From NCBI GenBank assembly GCA_039683515.1, contig JBDKRG010000004.1, positions 124,001 through 188,000 of the forward strand: a stretch of 64,000 bases of DNA. The letters are read 5' to 3'. The notes under the pieces are model-generated. The model saw nothing but the letters and a program-made list of their open reading frames with translations. It had not been told where the DNA came from and did not search any database. Positions 8,525-16,408 of the stretch are shown here, piece by piece (the first letter of the stretch is position 1; every line of letters starts with the position of its first letter). This stretch comes from JAJFUE01 sp039683515 (GTDB lineage Bacteria; Sumerlaeota; Sumerlaeia; MVZB01). The position numbers were made by a program, and so were the translations under genes.

Positions 8525-8677
8525 CTATTTCGTTTTCCTCGCGACGGCAACGAGGCGGGTGGCGTTCTGGTCATAGGGCGCGCCGGCGAGGTCGCCGTAA
8601 ATGTCGACGGTCGCGAAGCCGGCTTCCTTCAGCTTCCAAAATCGGTCGTCGTCGTGCCAGGCCTTGGATTTGGACAT
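8525..8677 (-). pseudogene. Class I SAM methyltransferase remnant with central deletion
   Basis: A 50-codon minus-strand frame (ATG 8677, TAG 8525) joins two recognisable ends of a methyltransferase. It opens with MSKSKAWHDDDRFW, the usual start of a group of class I SAM-dependent methyltransferases. It then passes directly into KLKEAGFATVDIYGDL and, after it, an A-G-A-P-Y-D stretch and a final RLVAVARKTK, the last strand and tail of such enzymes. Everything between (normally about 200 residues, including the SAM-binding GxGxG) is missing without loss of frame. Three bases separate it from the transposase stop on the same strand. The product cannot be an active enzyme. An assembly collapse is the alternative to a true deletion. 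Confidence 0.65.
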
Positions 8678-8680
8678 GAG

Positions 8681-9337
8681 TCACTCCAATGGTAGGTCGG
8701 GTCTTCGACCCGACTCTGGGGTTTTGATAGGGTGATAAGCCTGACCGACCGGCCAATCAGCACGCATCGAGGCCGAGGACCATGGCCAGTCTTCCGGGCG
8801 CCTGCACAAGCCTGCGTTGACAGGGTTTTCTTCGATATATTTAAGAAATCGTCGAAAAGATGTCTCGCAGCGAGGGCGGTGATCAAACGATTCATCTTGC
8901 CAGAATGACTGGCCAACCCGGTTTAATTTTGAGTTAATCCGGCGTGCAGTCGATTTCTTGATACCGCCGGTAATCTTTTCCAATTCGATGTATGGTCGCA
9001 ACAACACATGCACATGATTAGCCATTATGACAAATGCAAAGAAATCATAATACTTACCAGCGCCAGCAATCAGATTATCGACAACAATCAAGGCAATTTC
9101 AGGATCCTTGAGATAAAGTGGGCCGGATTGTGCCCGATCCAGAAACTCTTCCGATATGCGGAATATTCGCTTGGCGATTTCTGATGGTCTTATTTTAGTT
9201 TTATTGAATTGTTCCCTCAAATGATGAATACGGTCCAATGCCAATTGGGGAAGCGCGCCTTTTAAGTTCCATGTGATGAAAATGGGACTATCGTCAGGTG
9301 CTCCATGGGGAAGATGGCGTTGATAAAAACGACCCAT
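8681..9337 (-). CDS. REP-associated tyrosine transposase (RAYT, Y1 HUH family)
   Basis: A 218-residue single-strand transposase of the IS200-like/RAYT group. Visible hallmarks are the HUH motif in ANHVHVLL, the segment SFWQDESFDH, and the C-terminal helix FLKYIEENPVNAGL that carries the candidate catalytic Tyr, followed by PEDWPWSSA. Such enzymes cut and join single-stranded REP hairpins (family knowledge). The gene is visibly more AT-rich than its neighbours, suggesting transfer. The last codons overlap the left REP-like repeat, so the C-terminal tail PESGRRPDLPLE is encoded by the repeat itself. A remnant methyltransferase begins three bases downstream. Confidence 0.9.
   Translation of the reverse strand: MGRFYQRHLPHGAPDDSPIFITWNLKGALPQLALDRIHHLREQFNKTKIRPSEIAKRIFRISEEFLDRAQSGPLYLKDPEIALIVVDNLIAGAGKYYDFFAFVIMANHVHVLLRPYIELEKITGGIKKSTARRINSKLNRVGQSFWQDESFDHRPRCETSFRRFLKYIEENPVNAGLCRRPEDWPWSSASMRADWPVGQAYHPIKTPESGRRPDLPLE
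8692..8716. repeat. Left REP-like palindrome
   Basis: GTAGGTCGGGTC then TTC then GACCCGACTC. It pairs with itself as an 8-bp stem and matches the right copy in inverted orientation with one mismatch. Confidence 0.8.
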
Positions 9338-9409
9338 GCAAAAAATGCCACTTTTTGAAAGGTAATACGATGGACATCATATGTACTCTTTTCGACGAAA
9401 GCAATTCCG

Positions 9410-9434
9410 GAGTCGGGTCGTAGACCCGACCTAC
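9410..9434. repeat. Right REP-like palindrome
   Basis: GAGTCGGGTC then GTA then GACCCGACCTAC. It is the inverted partner of the left copy and ends just before the nadA stop codon. Confidence 0.8.
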
Positions 9435-9437
9435 CGC

Positions 9438-10400
9438 TTAGCTCATTTCGAGCATCCGGCGGATCGGGGCCAGGGCGGCGAGCCTCAGCTTCTCGTCCAT
9501 TTGCAGCGCCGGGCGCTTGTCGCGCATGCAGAGGTAGAGCTTCTCGATCGTGTTGCGGCGCATGTGCGGGCATTCGTTGCACGCGCACGAGTTGTTGGGC
9601 GGGGCGGGGATGAACGTCTTGCCCGGGCAGTCCTTTTGCATCGGGTGGATGATCCCCGGCTCGGTCGCGATGATGAATTCCGTGGCCTCGCTCTCGCGGG
9701 CGAATTTCCGGATCCCGGCGGTCGAGCCGATGAAGTCGGCGTGGCGAAGGACCGGTTCCTCGCATTCGGGGTGCGCCAGGACGAGCGCCGCGGGGTGCTG
9801 CGCCTTGAGCTGCACGATCTTGCGCTCGCTGAACAGCTCGTGGACGATGCACGAGCCGTTCCACAGGACCATGTCGCGGCCGAGCTTCTTGCTGATGTAG
9901 GCGCCGAGATTTTTGTCGGGGGCGAAGATGATCGGCTGGTCGGCCGGGATCTGGCGCACGATCTTTTCGGCGTTGCTCGAGGTGACGATCACGTCCGACA
10001 TCGCCTTGATCGCCGCCGAGCAGTTGACGTAGGAGACGACGTAGTGGCCCGGGTGCGCCGCCTTGAATTTGGCGAAGGTCTCGGGCGGGCAGGAGTCGGC
10101 CAGCGAGCAGCCGGCGTCGGCGTCGGGCATCAGGACGAGCTTGTCCGGATTCAGGATTTTCGCCGTCTCGGCCATGAAGTGGACGCCGGCGAAGACGATC
10201 ACCTTCGCGGTGGTTTTCTCGGCGAACTGCGCCAGCTGCAGCGAGTCGCCGACGCTGTCGGCCAGGTCCTGGATGTCCGACTCCTGGTAATAATGCGCTA
10301 GGATCACCGCGTCCATTTCCGTCTTGAGCCGCTTGATCTCGTCGACGAGATCGAGGGCCGGGTCGATCGGCTTGTGTTCGGTGACGGTCAGGGCGGGCAT
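9438..10400 (-). CDS. nadA: Quinolinate synthase NadA
   Basis: A 320-residue cytosolic [4Fe-4S] enzyme that condenses iminoaspartate with dihydroxyacetone phosphate to quinolinate in de novo NAD synthesis. The opening block VILAHYYQESDIQDLADSVG is diagnostic. Likely cluster ligands are C98 (GCSLADSCP), C184 (NGSCIVHE) and C277 (CNECPHM), with spacing close to the E. coli enzyme. GSTAGI and the terminal PIRRMLEM also fit. I place the start at ATG 10400 (MPALTVTEHK), with AGGA about 11 bases upstream. The 46-codon upstream extension reads through a GGATTGCG-type repeat and has no family similarity. NadB and NadC are not in the window. Confidence 0.96.
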   Translation of the reverse strand: MPALTVTEHKPIDPALDLVDEIKRLKTEMDAVILAHYYQESDIQDLADSVGDSLQLAQFAEKTTAKVIVFAGVHFMAETAKILNPDKLVLMPDADAGCSLADSCPPETFAKFKAAHPGHYVVSYVNCSAAIKAMSDVIVTSSNAEKIVRQIPADQPIIFAPDKNLGAYISKKLGRDMVLWNGSCIVHELFSERKIVQLKAQHPAALVLAHPECEEPVLRHADFIGSTAGIRKFARESEATEFIIATEPGIIHPMQKDCPGKTFIPAPPNNSCACNECPHMRRNTIEKLYLCMRDKRPALQMDEKLRLAALAPIRRMLEMS

Positions 10401-10404
10401 TTTG

Positions 10405-10435
10405 AAAATCCTGATTGCGGAATGCGGATTGCGCG
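10405..10435. repeat. GATTGCGGA-type short repeat upstream of nadA
   Basis: Two to three degenerate units of GATTGCGGAAT or GCGGATTGC lie between the nadA start and its promoter region. The same family recurs at 14645 (inside a gene), 20798, 44777 and 54983. Confidence 0.6.
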
Positions 10436-10563
10436 CGGCCCAACGGCCGGATTCCTCGTAAACTTTAGCAGCCGGCGAATGGCTTGACAAAGCGAATCGA
10501 AAAGGTGAATAGAATGACGCCATGGGCTCGGATCCCATTCAAACCGGCCGGGGAGGCTAACCG

Positions 10564-11277
10564 ATGGTTTTCAGAAGCAGAGCGCTGTTGTGCTGGGTGG
10601 TGTGTTGGGCGCTGATGTGCGGCATGGCCGCGGCGCAGATGCAAGTTCGCCCGGGACGGCGGTCGCCGGGGCGCTACCCGTCGTCGGTTGCGCGGCCTCA
10701 GCGGATCATCCCGCAAAACGTCGCGATCGTCGCGATGACCACCGACACGATCACCGTGAGCCAACGCGGACGCGACGACAAAATGCTTCCCATGGCCGCA
10801 AACATGGCCATTCATCGGCTGAAATCCATTCCATTGTCCGAGATCAAGGAACCCAGCTGGGTCTGGGTGCATCGCAATCGAATTGCGAACCAAGACTCGA
10901 TGACCAGCACGGTCGAGGTCGCCCGGATGGTCGTGGCGGCCGGCATCCCGAAGACGACCGAGGAGAAGATGCGCGGCCGGATGATGGGCGTCGCACGCCA
11001 TGACGGGGCGATCGTCCAGGAGTGGGCCGTGAAGAGCGGGATGTTGACCATTGCGGACTCTCTGCCCGTCTTCGAGGCCGATGCGAAAACCTACCGCCTG
11101 CAATTCAGCCCGGGCTGCGCGATTTATCAGCAGGTCCCGATGGCCAAATCCGATCTCAAGGTCGGCGATATCGTGGACCTTGATCTCAGGCGCCTCAACA
11201 ACGCCTGGGCCATTGCCGGCATCAACGTGAGGCCGCAGGACGACGCCTCCACCGGCACGCGCCAGTCCGGGCAGTAA
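10564..11277 (+). CDS. Exported hypothetical protein
   Basis: A 237-residue protein with a signal peptide (LLCWVVCWALMCGMAAA, cut near AQM). The mature part has a basic Arg/Pro-rich start (QVRPGRRSPGRYP), then alternating beta-strand segments such as VAIVAMTTDTITVSQRGRD and SDLKVGDIVDLDLRR. The latter resembles the small barrel of proteins that state what a factor sets, but no known domain is convincing. It is divergent from nadA, with about 160 bases between them, and converges with the next gene 22 bases away. The coding potential is good, and the function is unknown. Confidence 0.7.
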   Translation: MVFRSRALLCWVVCWALMCGMAAAQMQVRPGRRSPGRYPSSVARPQRIIPQNVAIVAMTTDTITVSQRGRDDKMLPMAANMAIHRLKSIPLSEIKEPSWVWVHRNRIANQDSMTSTVEVARMVVAAGIPKTTEEKMRGRMMGVARHDGAIVQEWAVKSGMLTIADSLPVFEADAKTYRLQFSPGCAIYQQVPMAKSDLKVGDIVDLDLRRLNNAWAIAGINVRPQDDASTGTRQSGQ

Positions 11278-11299
11278 CGAACCGCATTGATCCGGAACG

Positions 11300-12043
11300 C
11301 TATTGGGCCAACGCCGGCGTCGTTGCGGCGTCGACCGGCGTTGTCCCGGTGGTCTCCGGTACAGAGCCGGCCCGACCGGCCCGGGGCTTCGACTCGAGCT
11401 CGCCCCCAACGATAAATGCGTCAATGGAGAAGACGGCCGCTGTTTTGACGAGCGCCTCCGCATGGGCCTCGACCAGCGGCAGCATTCGTTCGATTTGGGC
11501 GCTGGTCAGGGGGGCGCCGTGCTGCAACACCATCATGTTGGTGTTTTTTTCTTTCGAGCGGTTGACCTCCTGCTCGAGTTTTTCGATGACCGGCTTCAGC
11601 TTGGCGCTGGCGCGGCCGTCGCCGCTGTTGAGGACCCCCAGCACCGTTTTCGTGACCCAGGCATATTCGTTCATCGACATTTTCTGGCCGTCCAGTATCG
11701 TGACGTGCGTGCGGGCGATTTCCTGGAACACGCCCATGACTCCCTCGAGGACCTTGAGCGGATTCTTGGTTTTTTCAGCCTTGAGTTTGGCGTCCAGATT
11801 CTGAACGGGCGCCAGGCTGGCGTCGCGCACCACGATCCATCTCGCCATCTGTTCTTGCGTCACGATCCCGTCGGCCGGGGCCGTGAACGGATGGCGCGAG
11901 TTCAGGGCGTCGTATTGCTGCTTGGTTTCCTCGATGCCGCTTGCAAACGACTTGCCCAGCTTGACGCCCTGGTAAACGAGAAAGCCGAAAATGACGAACA
12001 CGATCAGGATCAGCACGCCGCAGCCCATGAGCACCTTTTTCAT
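11300..12043 (-). CDS. Membrane-anchored hypothetical protein
   Basis: A 247-residue protein starting MKKVLMGCGVLILIVFVIFG, an N-terminal transmembrane anchor or uncleaved signal. The remainder is mainly helical and periplasmic, with conserved-looking VTQEQMARWIVVRDASLAPVQ and a coiled-coil-like stretch PVIEKLEQEVNRSKEKN; the tail is Pro/Thr/Ala-rich. Its look resembles other bacterial proteins annotated only as exported unknowns. The gene is convergent with the previous one and 89 bases downstream of the YihY-family gene on the same strand, so the two may be co-transcribed. Confidence 0.7.
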   Translation of the reverse strand: MKKVLMGCGVLILIVFVIFGFLVYQGVKLGKSFASGIEETKQQYDALNSRHPFTAPADGIVTQEQMARWIVVRDASLAPVQNLDAKLKAEKTKNPLKVLEGVMGVFQEIARTHVTILDGQKMSMNEYAWVTKTVLGVLNSGDGRASAKLKPVIEKLEQEVNRSKEKNTNMMVLQHGAPLTSAQIERMLPLVEAHAEALVKTAAVFSIDAFIVGGELESKPRAGRAGSVPETTGTTPVDAATTPALAQ

Positions 12044-12132
12044 TGTCGAGCCTTTCGCCGGAATTCAACCATGATCTAAACGGATGAAAACGAAGTCGTC
12101 AAGCCGCGATTGGACGATTCGGGGAAATCGGG

Positions 12133-13551
12133 TCAGAGCGAGTAGGTCTGGATCGAGTCGAGCGGCCGGCCGGCGAGGTCCTTGATCGTGTGGGCGCCGA
12201 GTTCCGCGGTCAGCTTTTCATGGGCCGTTTCCCACATCTTCGCCGGCGTCACGTGGAGCCGGCCGTGGCGGACGAGCCGGATGATGTCGAGCATGCTGAC
12301 GCGCTCGGGGGAGCGGACGAAGACGAAGGCGCCTTCCTCGGTGCGGGTCACGAGGCCGTTGTTCTCGAACAGGTCGAGGACCTCGCCGACCGGCTCGGAG
12401 GGAACCTTGAGCTCGTCGGCCAGTTCGCCGGTGTCCAAGGCGGGGCGCTGCGCGTCGACGTCGAGCATCGGGGCGGCCAGGAGGGCGGCCAGGCGCAGGG
12501 CGAGCGTTTCGCGCTCGGCGGGGGTGCCGAACCACGGGCGGCGGCGGCGGCGCCAGTCGCGGATGTTCTGGTGGGCGTTGCAGAATTCGACGCCCCACAG
12601 GACGATGCACCACGAGAACCAGATCCAGAAGAGCAGAAACAAAACCGTGCCGAACGCGCCGTAGATCGCCCATTTGGCCAGCGTGCGCGTGGCCATGGCG
12701 AAAAAACCGAGTTGAAGAAGCTGAAAAATGATGCCCGACAGCAGCCCGCTGACGATCGCCGAGCGCCACCTGACGCGCGTGTTGGGCATGTAATGGAACA
12801 GGAAGATGAACGCGAGCCATGTGATCACGTAAGGAAGGAAGCCGAGCAGATTTTTTTGAAGCTGTTCGAGTTGGGCAAGCTTGCCGCTGAACTTGATGAT
12901 CGTGTTGCCGGCCGCCCCCGACGTCGCCAGCAGCATCAGCGCCAGGACCAGGACCATGTTGATGTAATCGACGATTTTGCGCCCCAGCGGACGCGACTTG
13001 TGCACCGACCAGACGTCGTTCATGGCGACCTCGACGCGCGACAGCAGCGACATCGCCGCGAGCAGCAGGCCGAACACGGCGGTCAGGCCGAGCTTGCTGA
13101 AATCGGTTTTCTCCACAATGTCGAAAACCTGATCGACGATTTGGTGGATGGAGAGGTACGCATCTTTCGTCGCGCCGGCGACTGCCAGCATCTGGTCGAA
13201 CATGTGGTTGATGGCATTGTGCGCCGATTCGAACATGCCCAGACCCTTGAGCAAGGAGAGCACGATCGCCAGCAGCGGGACCATCGTCAGGATCGACGTG
13301 TAGGTCAGGGCGCTGGCCTTGGTCATGCTGTCGTGGGCGCGAAAGCTGCGGATCGAGCTGTCGAGGATCTGCAGGTGGCGCTTGACGAAATACTTGAAGC
13401 CGCGGGTTTCGTCGGCATGGCTCCAGAGGCGACCCTCGATGGCCTCGAGCCAGTTGGGGGTCTGCCGCATCTGTCGCCACATGTCGCGCACGCGCCGGCC
13501 AAAGCTCTGTTTCGATTCTTGCATTTTTCGCAGGGGCCGCCTCGTTTCCAT
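12133..13551 (-). CDS. YihY/BrkB family inner-membrane protein with C-terminal winged helix
   Basis: A 472-residue polytopic membrane protein of the YihY/virulence factor BrkB family, once misnamed ribonuclease BN. The family core occupies about 75-330: SMTKASALTYTSILTMVPLLA, DVWSVHKSRPLGRKIVDYI, YMPNTRVRWRSAIVSGLLSG and a last helix block FLLFWIWFSWCIVLWGVEF. About 130 extra C-terminal residues form a winged-helix-like cytosolic domain (LADELKVPSEPVGEVLDLFE), an extension known in some members. The exact function of the family is unsettled. The start could also be the Met at residue 10 (MQESKQS). Confidence 0.88.
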   Translation of the reverse strand: METRRPLRKMQESKQSFGRRVRDMWRQMRQTPNWLEAIEGRLWSHADETRGFKYFVKRHLQILDSSIRSFRAHDSMTKASALTYTSILTMVPLLAIVLSLLKGLGMFESAHNAINHMFDQMLAVAGATKDAYLSIHQIVDQVFDIVEKTDFSKLGLTAVFGLLLAAMSLLSRVEVAMNDVWSVHKSRPLGRKIVDYINMVLVLALMLLATSGAAGNTIIKFSGKLAQLEQLQKNLLGFLPYVITWLAFIFLFHYMPNTRVRWRSAIVSGLLSGIIFQLLQLGFFAMATRTLAKWAIYGAFGTVLFLLFWIWFSWCIVLWGVEFCNAHQNIRDWRRRRRPWFGTPAERETLALRLAALLAAPMLDVDAQRPALDTGELADELKVPSEPVGEVLDLFENNGLVTRTEEGAFVFVRSPERVSMLDIIRLVRHGRLHVTPAKMWETAHEKLTAELGAHTIKDLAGRPLDSIQTYSL

Positions 13552-13734
13552 TCGCTGTATGCCTGATTATATGATTAGACCGGAACAGGCAATCAAATTT
13601 CTCGAGGGAGGGGAAGGGCGTGTACGGCCAGGGCGCGCGGAATTGCAGCCTGGGCGCGGGCGCAGGAGCGTGGGTGGCCAGAAAAGTGTCGACCGCAGAG
13701 AGAAAGCGTTGAAACGGTTACCGGGAATGATCCT

Positions 13735-14062
13735 CAGAGACCCCGCGATCAATCGCATGTCATTCCCCAAATTTTTTATCGCAAAAAGGCCCAATCCGAT
13801 CTGGACACACCGGAGGTGTGTTCGCAAGTAGCCCCCGGCGAAGCGAAGCGCCGCCGGGGGTGAAAGGCGAATCAGCCATGGCGCCCCGGAGGGGGCGCCC
13901 GCAAACCCGATGTCGCGGGCGCCCCTTCCGGGGCGCGTGTTCGATGGCATCCTGCCCCCCCGGCGGCGCTTTGCTTCGCCGGGGGCTACTCGCGCCGGCC
14001 CCGCTGGGGCCAAAAAAATTGGGGACTGACAAGCGATCAATCGCGGGGTCTCTGGGATGGGT
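13735..14062. repeat. Inverted pair of a three-hairpin dispersed element
   Basis: Two copies of a GC-rich hairpin element face each other. Each copy holds GGGCGCCCC-type, CCCCCGGCGGCG/CGCCGGGGG and GGCCCCGCTGGGGCC-type stems. The outer arms (13735-13780 and 14018-14062) are also inverted copies, sharing CAGAGACCCCGCGAT and a CCCCAA(A/T)TTTTT-like stretch. Related single copies lie at 27711-27853 and 63117-63236. No transposase or open frame of its own is present, so it behaves like a non-autonomous element. The gap between the YihY gene and the next gene (13552-14090) holds nothing else I can support. Confidence 0.75.
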
Positions 14063-14090
14063 TTCTTCACGAACGAGTGCTTCCGGCCTG

Positions 14091-14927
14091 CTAGCTGGGG
14101 GGACGGGGGGGAGGGATTGCGGCGTCGGGTGGGTAAAACGCCGACTCCGTGATCGGGGTGGCGAGAAAATATTCGGCCGGGGTGGCGTAAGGGGCCAGGT
14201 CGAGGGCGGTGATTCGAGGGGGATGGGAAGTATGGGAATCAGGGGAAGAATGGGGCGGATCGGTTGGGTCATTGGTGGGAGGGGCGAGTTTGGAGCTGGC
14301 GGGGGTCGAGGGGCCGGGCATGGTGGTGACGTCGGCGGTCACGCGGTCGAGGGCGGCCGAGAGTTTGTCGGGGGGGATCGCGGCGACTTCGCGGATGTCG
14401 CGGGACTCGGCGAGGTTGGGCTCGCGGTCGGGTGGGTAGATGGCCGGCTCGCGGGTGGTTTGCTGCGCGGCGGCAAAGCGTTTGCCGAAGGACGATTTCT
14501 GGAAAGCGTCGCTGCCCTCGGGGATGTTCATGTAATACATGAAATTGATCATGCTGCCGAGCGAGACGCGCGGCGATTCGGGGAAGATCGGCGGGGAGAA
14601 TCGCTTTACGTCGGCGGCCTCGGCCGGAGGAATGGAAATGTAGTCGATTTCGGATTGCGGAGTGGGGATTTCGGATTGCGGATGGGGGGGCGCCGGGGCG
14701 TCGGGGCCATAGCGCTTGACGACGATCGCCAGGCGGATGAGCGATTTGCGGATCGCGGCGACGCGGGTGAGCGAATCGACGCACTGGTTCATGCGGTCGA
14801 AATCGGCGAGCTTGTCGAACACTTCCATGTGCTCGAGCCAGGTGACCAGCATGCGCTCGGCAAGGGCGGTGCCGCGAGCGAGCATCGAGAGGTCGTAGAC
14901 GAGGGAGTCGATGGCGGCGGGCGGCAT
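14091..14927 (-). CDS. Hypothetical protein with Pro-rich repeats and repeat-derived segment
   Basis: A 278-residue soluble protein starting MPPAAIDSLVYDLSMLARGT; the N-terminal 85 residues are well-formed helices (ERMLVTWLEHMEVFDKLADF, RIRL-type helix RKSLIRLAIVVKRYG). The middle contains PHPQSEIPTPQSEID, encoded by a GATTGCGGA-type repeat (14648-14690). Other islands such as GSMINFMYYMN and FGKRFAAAQQTTREP look conserved. The C-terminal 70 residues are low complexity (Pro/Ser/Thr). I do not recognise it. ATG 14927 is chosen because the frame upstream crosses an ACACGGAC repeat. Confidence 0.6.
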   Translation of the reverse strand: MPPAAIDSLVYDLSMLARGTALAERMLVTWLEHMEVFDKLADFDRMNQCVDSLTRVAAIRKSLIRLAIVVKRYGPDAPAPPHPQSEIPTPQSEIDYISIPPAEAADVKRFSPPIFPESPRVSLGSMINFMYYMNIPEGSDAFQKSSFGKRFAAAQQTTREPAIYPPDREPNLAESRDIREVAAIPPDKLSAALDRVTADVTTMPGPSTPASSKLAPPTNDPTDPPHSSPDSHTSHPPRITALDLAPYATPAEYFLATPITESAFYPPDAAIPPPRPPS

Positions 14928-14948
14928 GGGAAAAGCCTCGCTGAGGTT

Positions 14949-14983
14949 GCACGGACGGACACGGACTGACACGGACGAAAAAG
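14949..14983. repeat. ACACGGAC-type short tandem repeat
   Basis: GGACACGGACTGACACGGACG, a degenerate 8-base period upstream of the hypothetical gene at 14091-14927. The similar GCGGAT.. family lies at 29962. Confidence 0.6.
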
Positions 14984-15089
14984 GGAAAAAACTTGTCTGG
15001 GAAAACGAGGCACCAGACGCAGGATGAGGCTAGCACGGGTTTGCGGGTTTGGGTATTCCCTAAGGGGCTCTTAATGCGCTTATTGGAAA

Positions 15090-16118
15090 CTAATTTTGAG
15101 AAAATGTGGGTTTTTCGCACGAACCGGGTCGTATGGAGACGCAATCGGTCGTGACAAGTAGGAGCCAGTAGAGGCTCGCCAGCAACAGCGTGGGGACGGC
15201 GAGGTGGAGGGTTTGCAGGACGATGCGCCAGTTGATCCCCTGGTAGTCGACCATCCACGCCGCGAGCATGAGGATGCCGATCAGGATCTGGGCCGTGACG
15301 AGAACGATCGGGGCGCCGGTCATCCAGACGCGGGGTTGCGCCGGCGCTCCGTCCCAGGCTTTCCAGAGGCGGTAAATCAGCGTGACGACAAGGATCATCA
15401 CGATCAGGCCGGCGTAGCGGTGCAGGATGTTGATCTGCGCGGGCGGGTAGCCGGGCCAGAGCGAATGCCGCATCGTGTTGGGATCGATGCCGATCAGCGC
15501 CGAAGCCCAGCCCGCGCCGGCCGCGACGGAACTGGCCGTGTGCCGCACCAGCGCGCCGAGGATGGTTTGGATGTAAACGGTGGCAAGGACCATCCCGATC
15601 GAAATGCGCAGCGCCGAGAGCCGGAACCGGACCTCGTCGGAGGGGCCGGTTTCAACCGTGGCCGGCCGGCGCAGGGCGTGGACGATGCGGACGGCCAGGC
15701 CCAGCACGACGAGCGACAGCGCCAGGTGCGCCGTCGAGACGAGCGTCGGAAGCCGCAGCATCACCGTGACGCCGCCCAGGACGCCCTGTGCGATGATGAG
15801 CCCCAGGAGCAGGATCGCCTGGCCGCGGAGCCTCGGGCCGGTGGGGAACGGCCGCCACAGAAGGATCACGAGGATGATCGAGCACATGCCGGCCAGCGTG
15901 CCGAGATAACGGTGCGTGTGCTCCCAGAAAACGCCGCGCGCCTGCGCGGGGGTGAGCGCGCTGGTGTCGACCACCACCTGGCCGTAACAGAGCGGCCAGT
16001 CGGGGCAGGCGAGCGAGGAACCGGTGTTGTGGACGACGCCGCCCCAGACGATGAGCCCGAAAACCAGAACGGCGCTGAAGGCCGCGACCATCCACGACAC
16101 CTGCTGCCTCGTCGACAT
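15090..16118 (-). CDS. ctaA: Heme A synthase CtaA/COX15
   Basis: A 342-residue, eight-helix inner-membrane protein. CtaA/COX15 oxidises heme O to heme A for aa3-type cytochrome oxidases. Visible hallmarks are the first loop GGVVHNTGSSLACPDWPLCYG with its Cys pair, HTHRYLGTLAG carrying heme-binding His, QGVLGGVTVMLRLPTLVSTAHLA, and in the second half VRHTASSVAAG, NILHRYAGLIVM and TLHLAVPTLLLASL. The two-fold repeat of four helices is clear. The presence implies an aerobic terminal oxidase elsewhere in the genome. No other cytochrome oxidase gene lies here. Confidence 0.93.
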   Translation of the reverse strand: MSTRQQVSWMVAAFSAVLVFGLIVWGGVVHNTGSSLACPDWPLCYGQVVVDTSALTPAQARGVFWEHTHRYLGTLAGMCSIILVILLWRPFPTGPRLRGQAILLLGLIIAQGVLGGVTVMLRLPTLVSTAHLALSLVVLGLAVRIVHALRRPATVETGPSDEVRFRLSALRISIGMVLATVYIQTILGALVRHTASSVAAGAGWASALIGIDPNTMRHSLWPGYPPAQINILHRYAGLIVMILVVTLIYRLWKAWDGAPAQPRVWMTGAPIVLVTAQILIGILMLAAWMVDYQGINWRIVLQTLHLAVPTLLLASLYWLLLVTTDCVSIRPGSCEKPTFSQN

Positions 16119-16199
16119 GGCTTACCCCCCGCGCGAGAGCATCTGTTTAGTTAGATGATAACATTTGCGGGGGCGAATGCAAAAAATCGGGAAAATCGT

Positions 16200-16330
16200 C
16201 TGTCGCAGAGAGGCGGAGTTTGGCTGAGATGCGGAGAAAATGTCGGAGGCAATGAACAGGGGGGTAACAGAGATATAGTGGCTGAAGCCGAGGACCGAGA
16301 AGCCGGTGGCAAACCGGTCGGTCCGCTGAA
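16200..16330. repeat. Decayed short repeats in the ctaA to MBL-hydrolase gap
   Basis: The stretch holds GCAGAGA-like units near 16204-16245 and a GGCTGAAGCC ... CCGCTGAAGCGGG hairpin series at 16282-16330 resembling the element at 21948-22065. No gene is seen in 16119-16408. Confidence 0.45.
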
Positions 16331-16408
16331 GCGGGCTAAGCTGAAAAGGCCAAAGGAAGGCCGGGCTTGGACGAACGGCCATGGTCCATCGCGAGAGCAT
16401 CGGGCGAA

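Larger units (their letters stand above)
8692..9434 (-). mobile_element. RAYT unit bounded by REP-like inverted repeats
   Basis: The transposase gene lies between two 25-base inverted repeats at 8692-8716 and 9410-9434 that differ at one position. Each is itself an imperfect palindrome (GTCGGGTC, three-base loop, GACCCGAC), the form expected of a REP hairpin. The unit ends four bases from the nadA stop on the right and cuts into the transposase 3' end on the left. Confidence 0.8.

Noticed and set aside
10401..10538. 46-codon N-terminal extension of nadA
   Set aside because: It reads through a GATTGCGGA-type repeat and has no family similarity; ATG 10400 matches the usual length.
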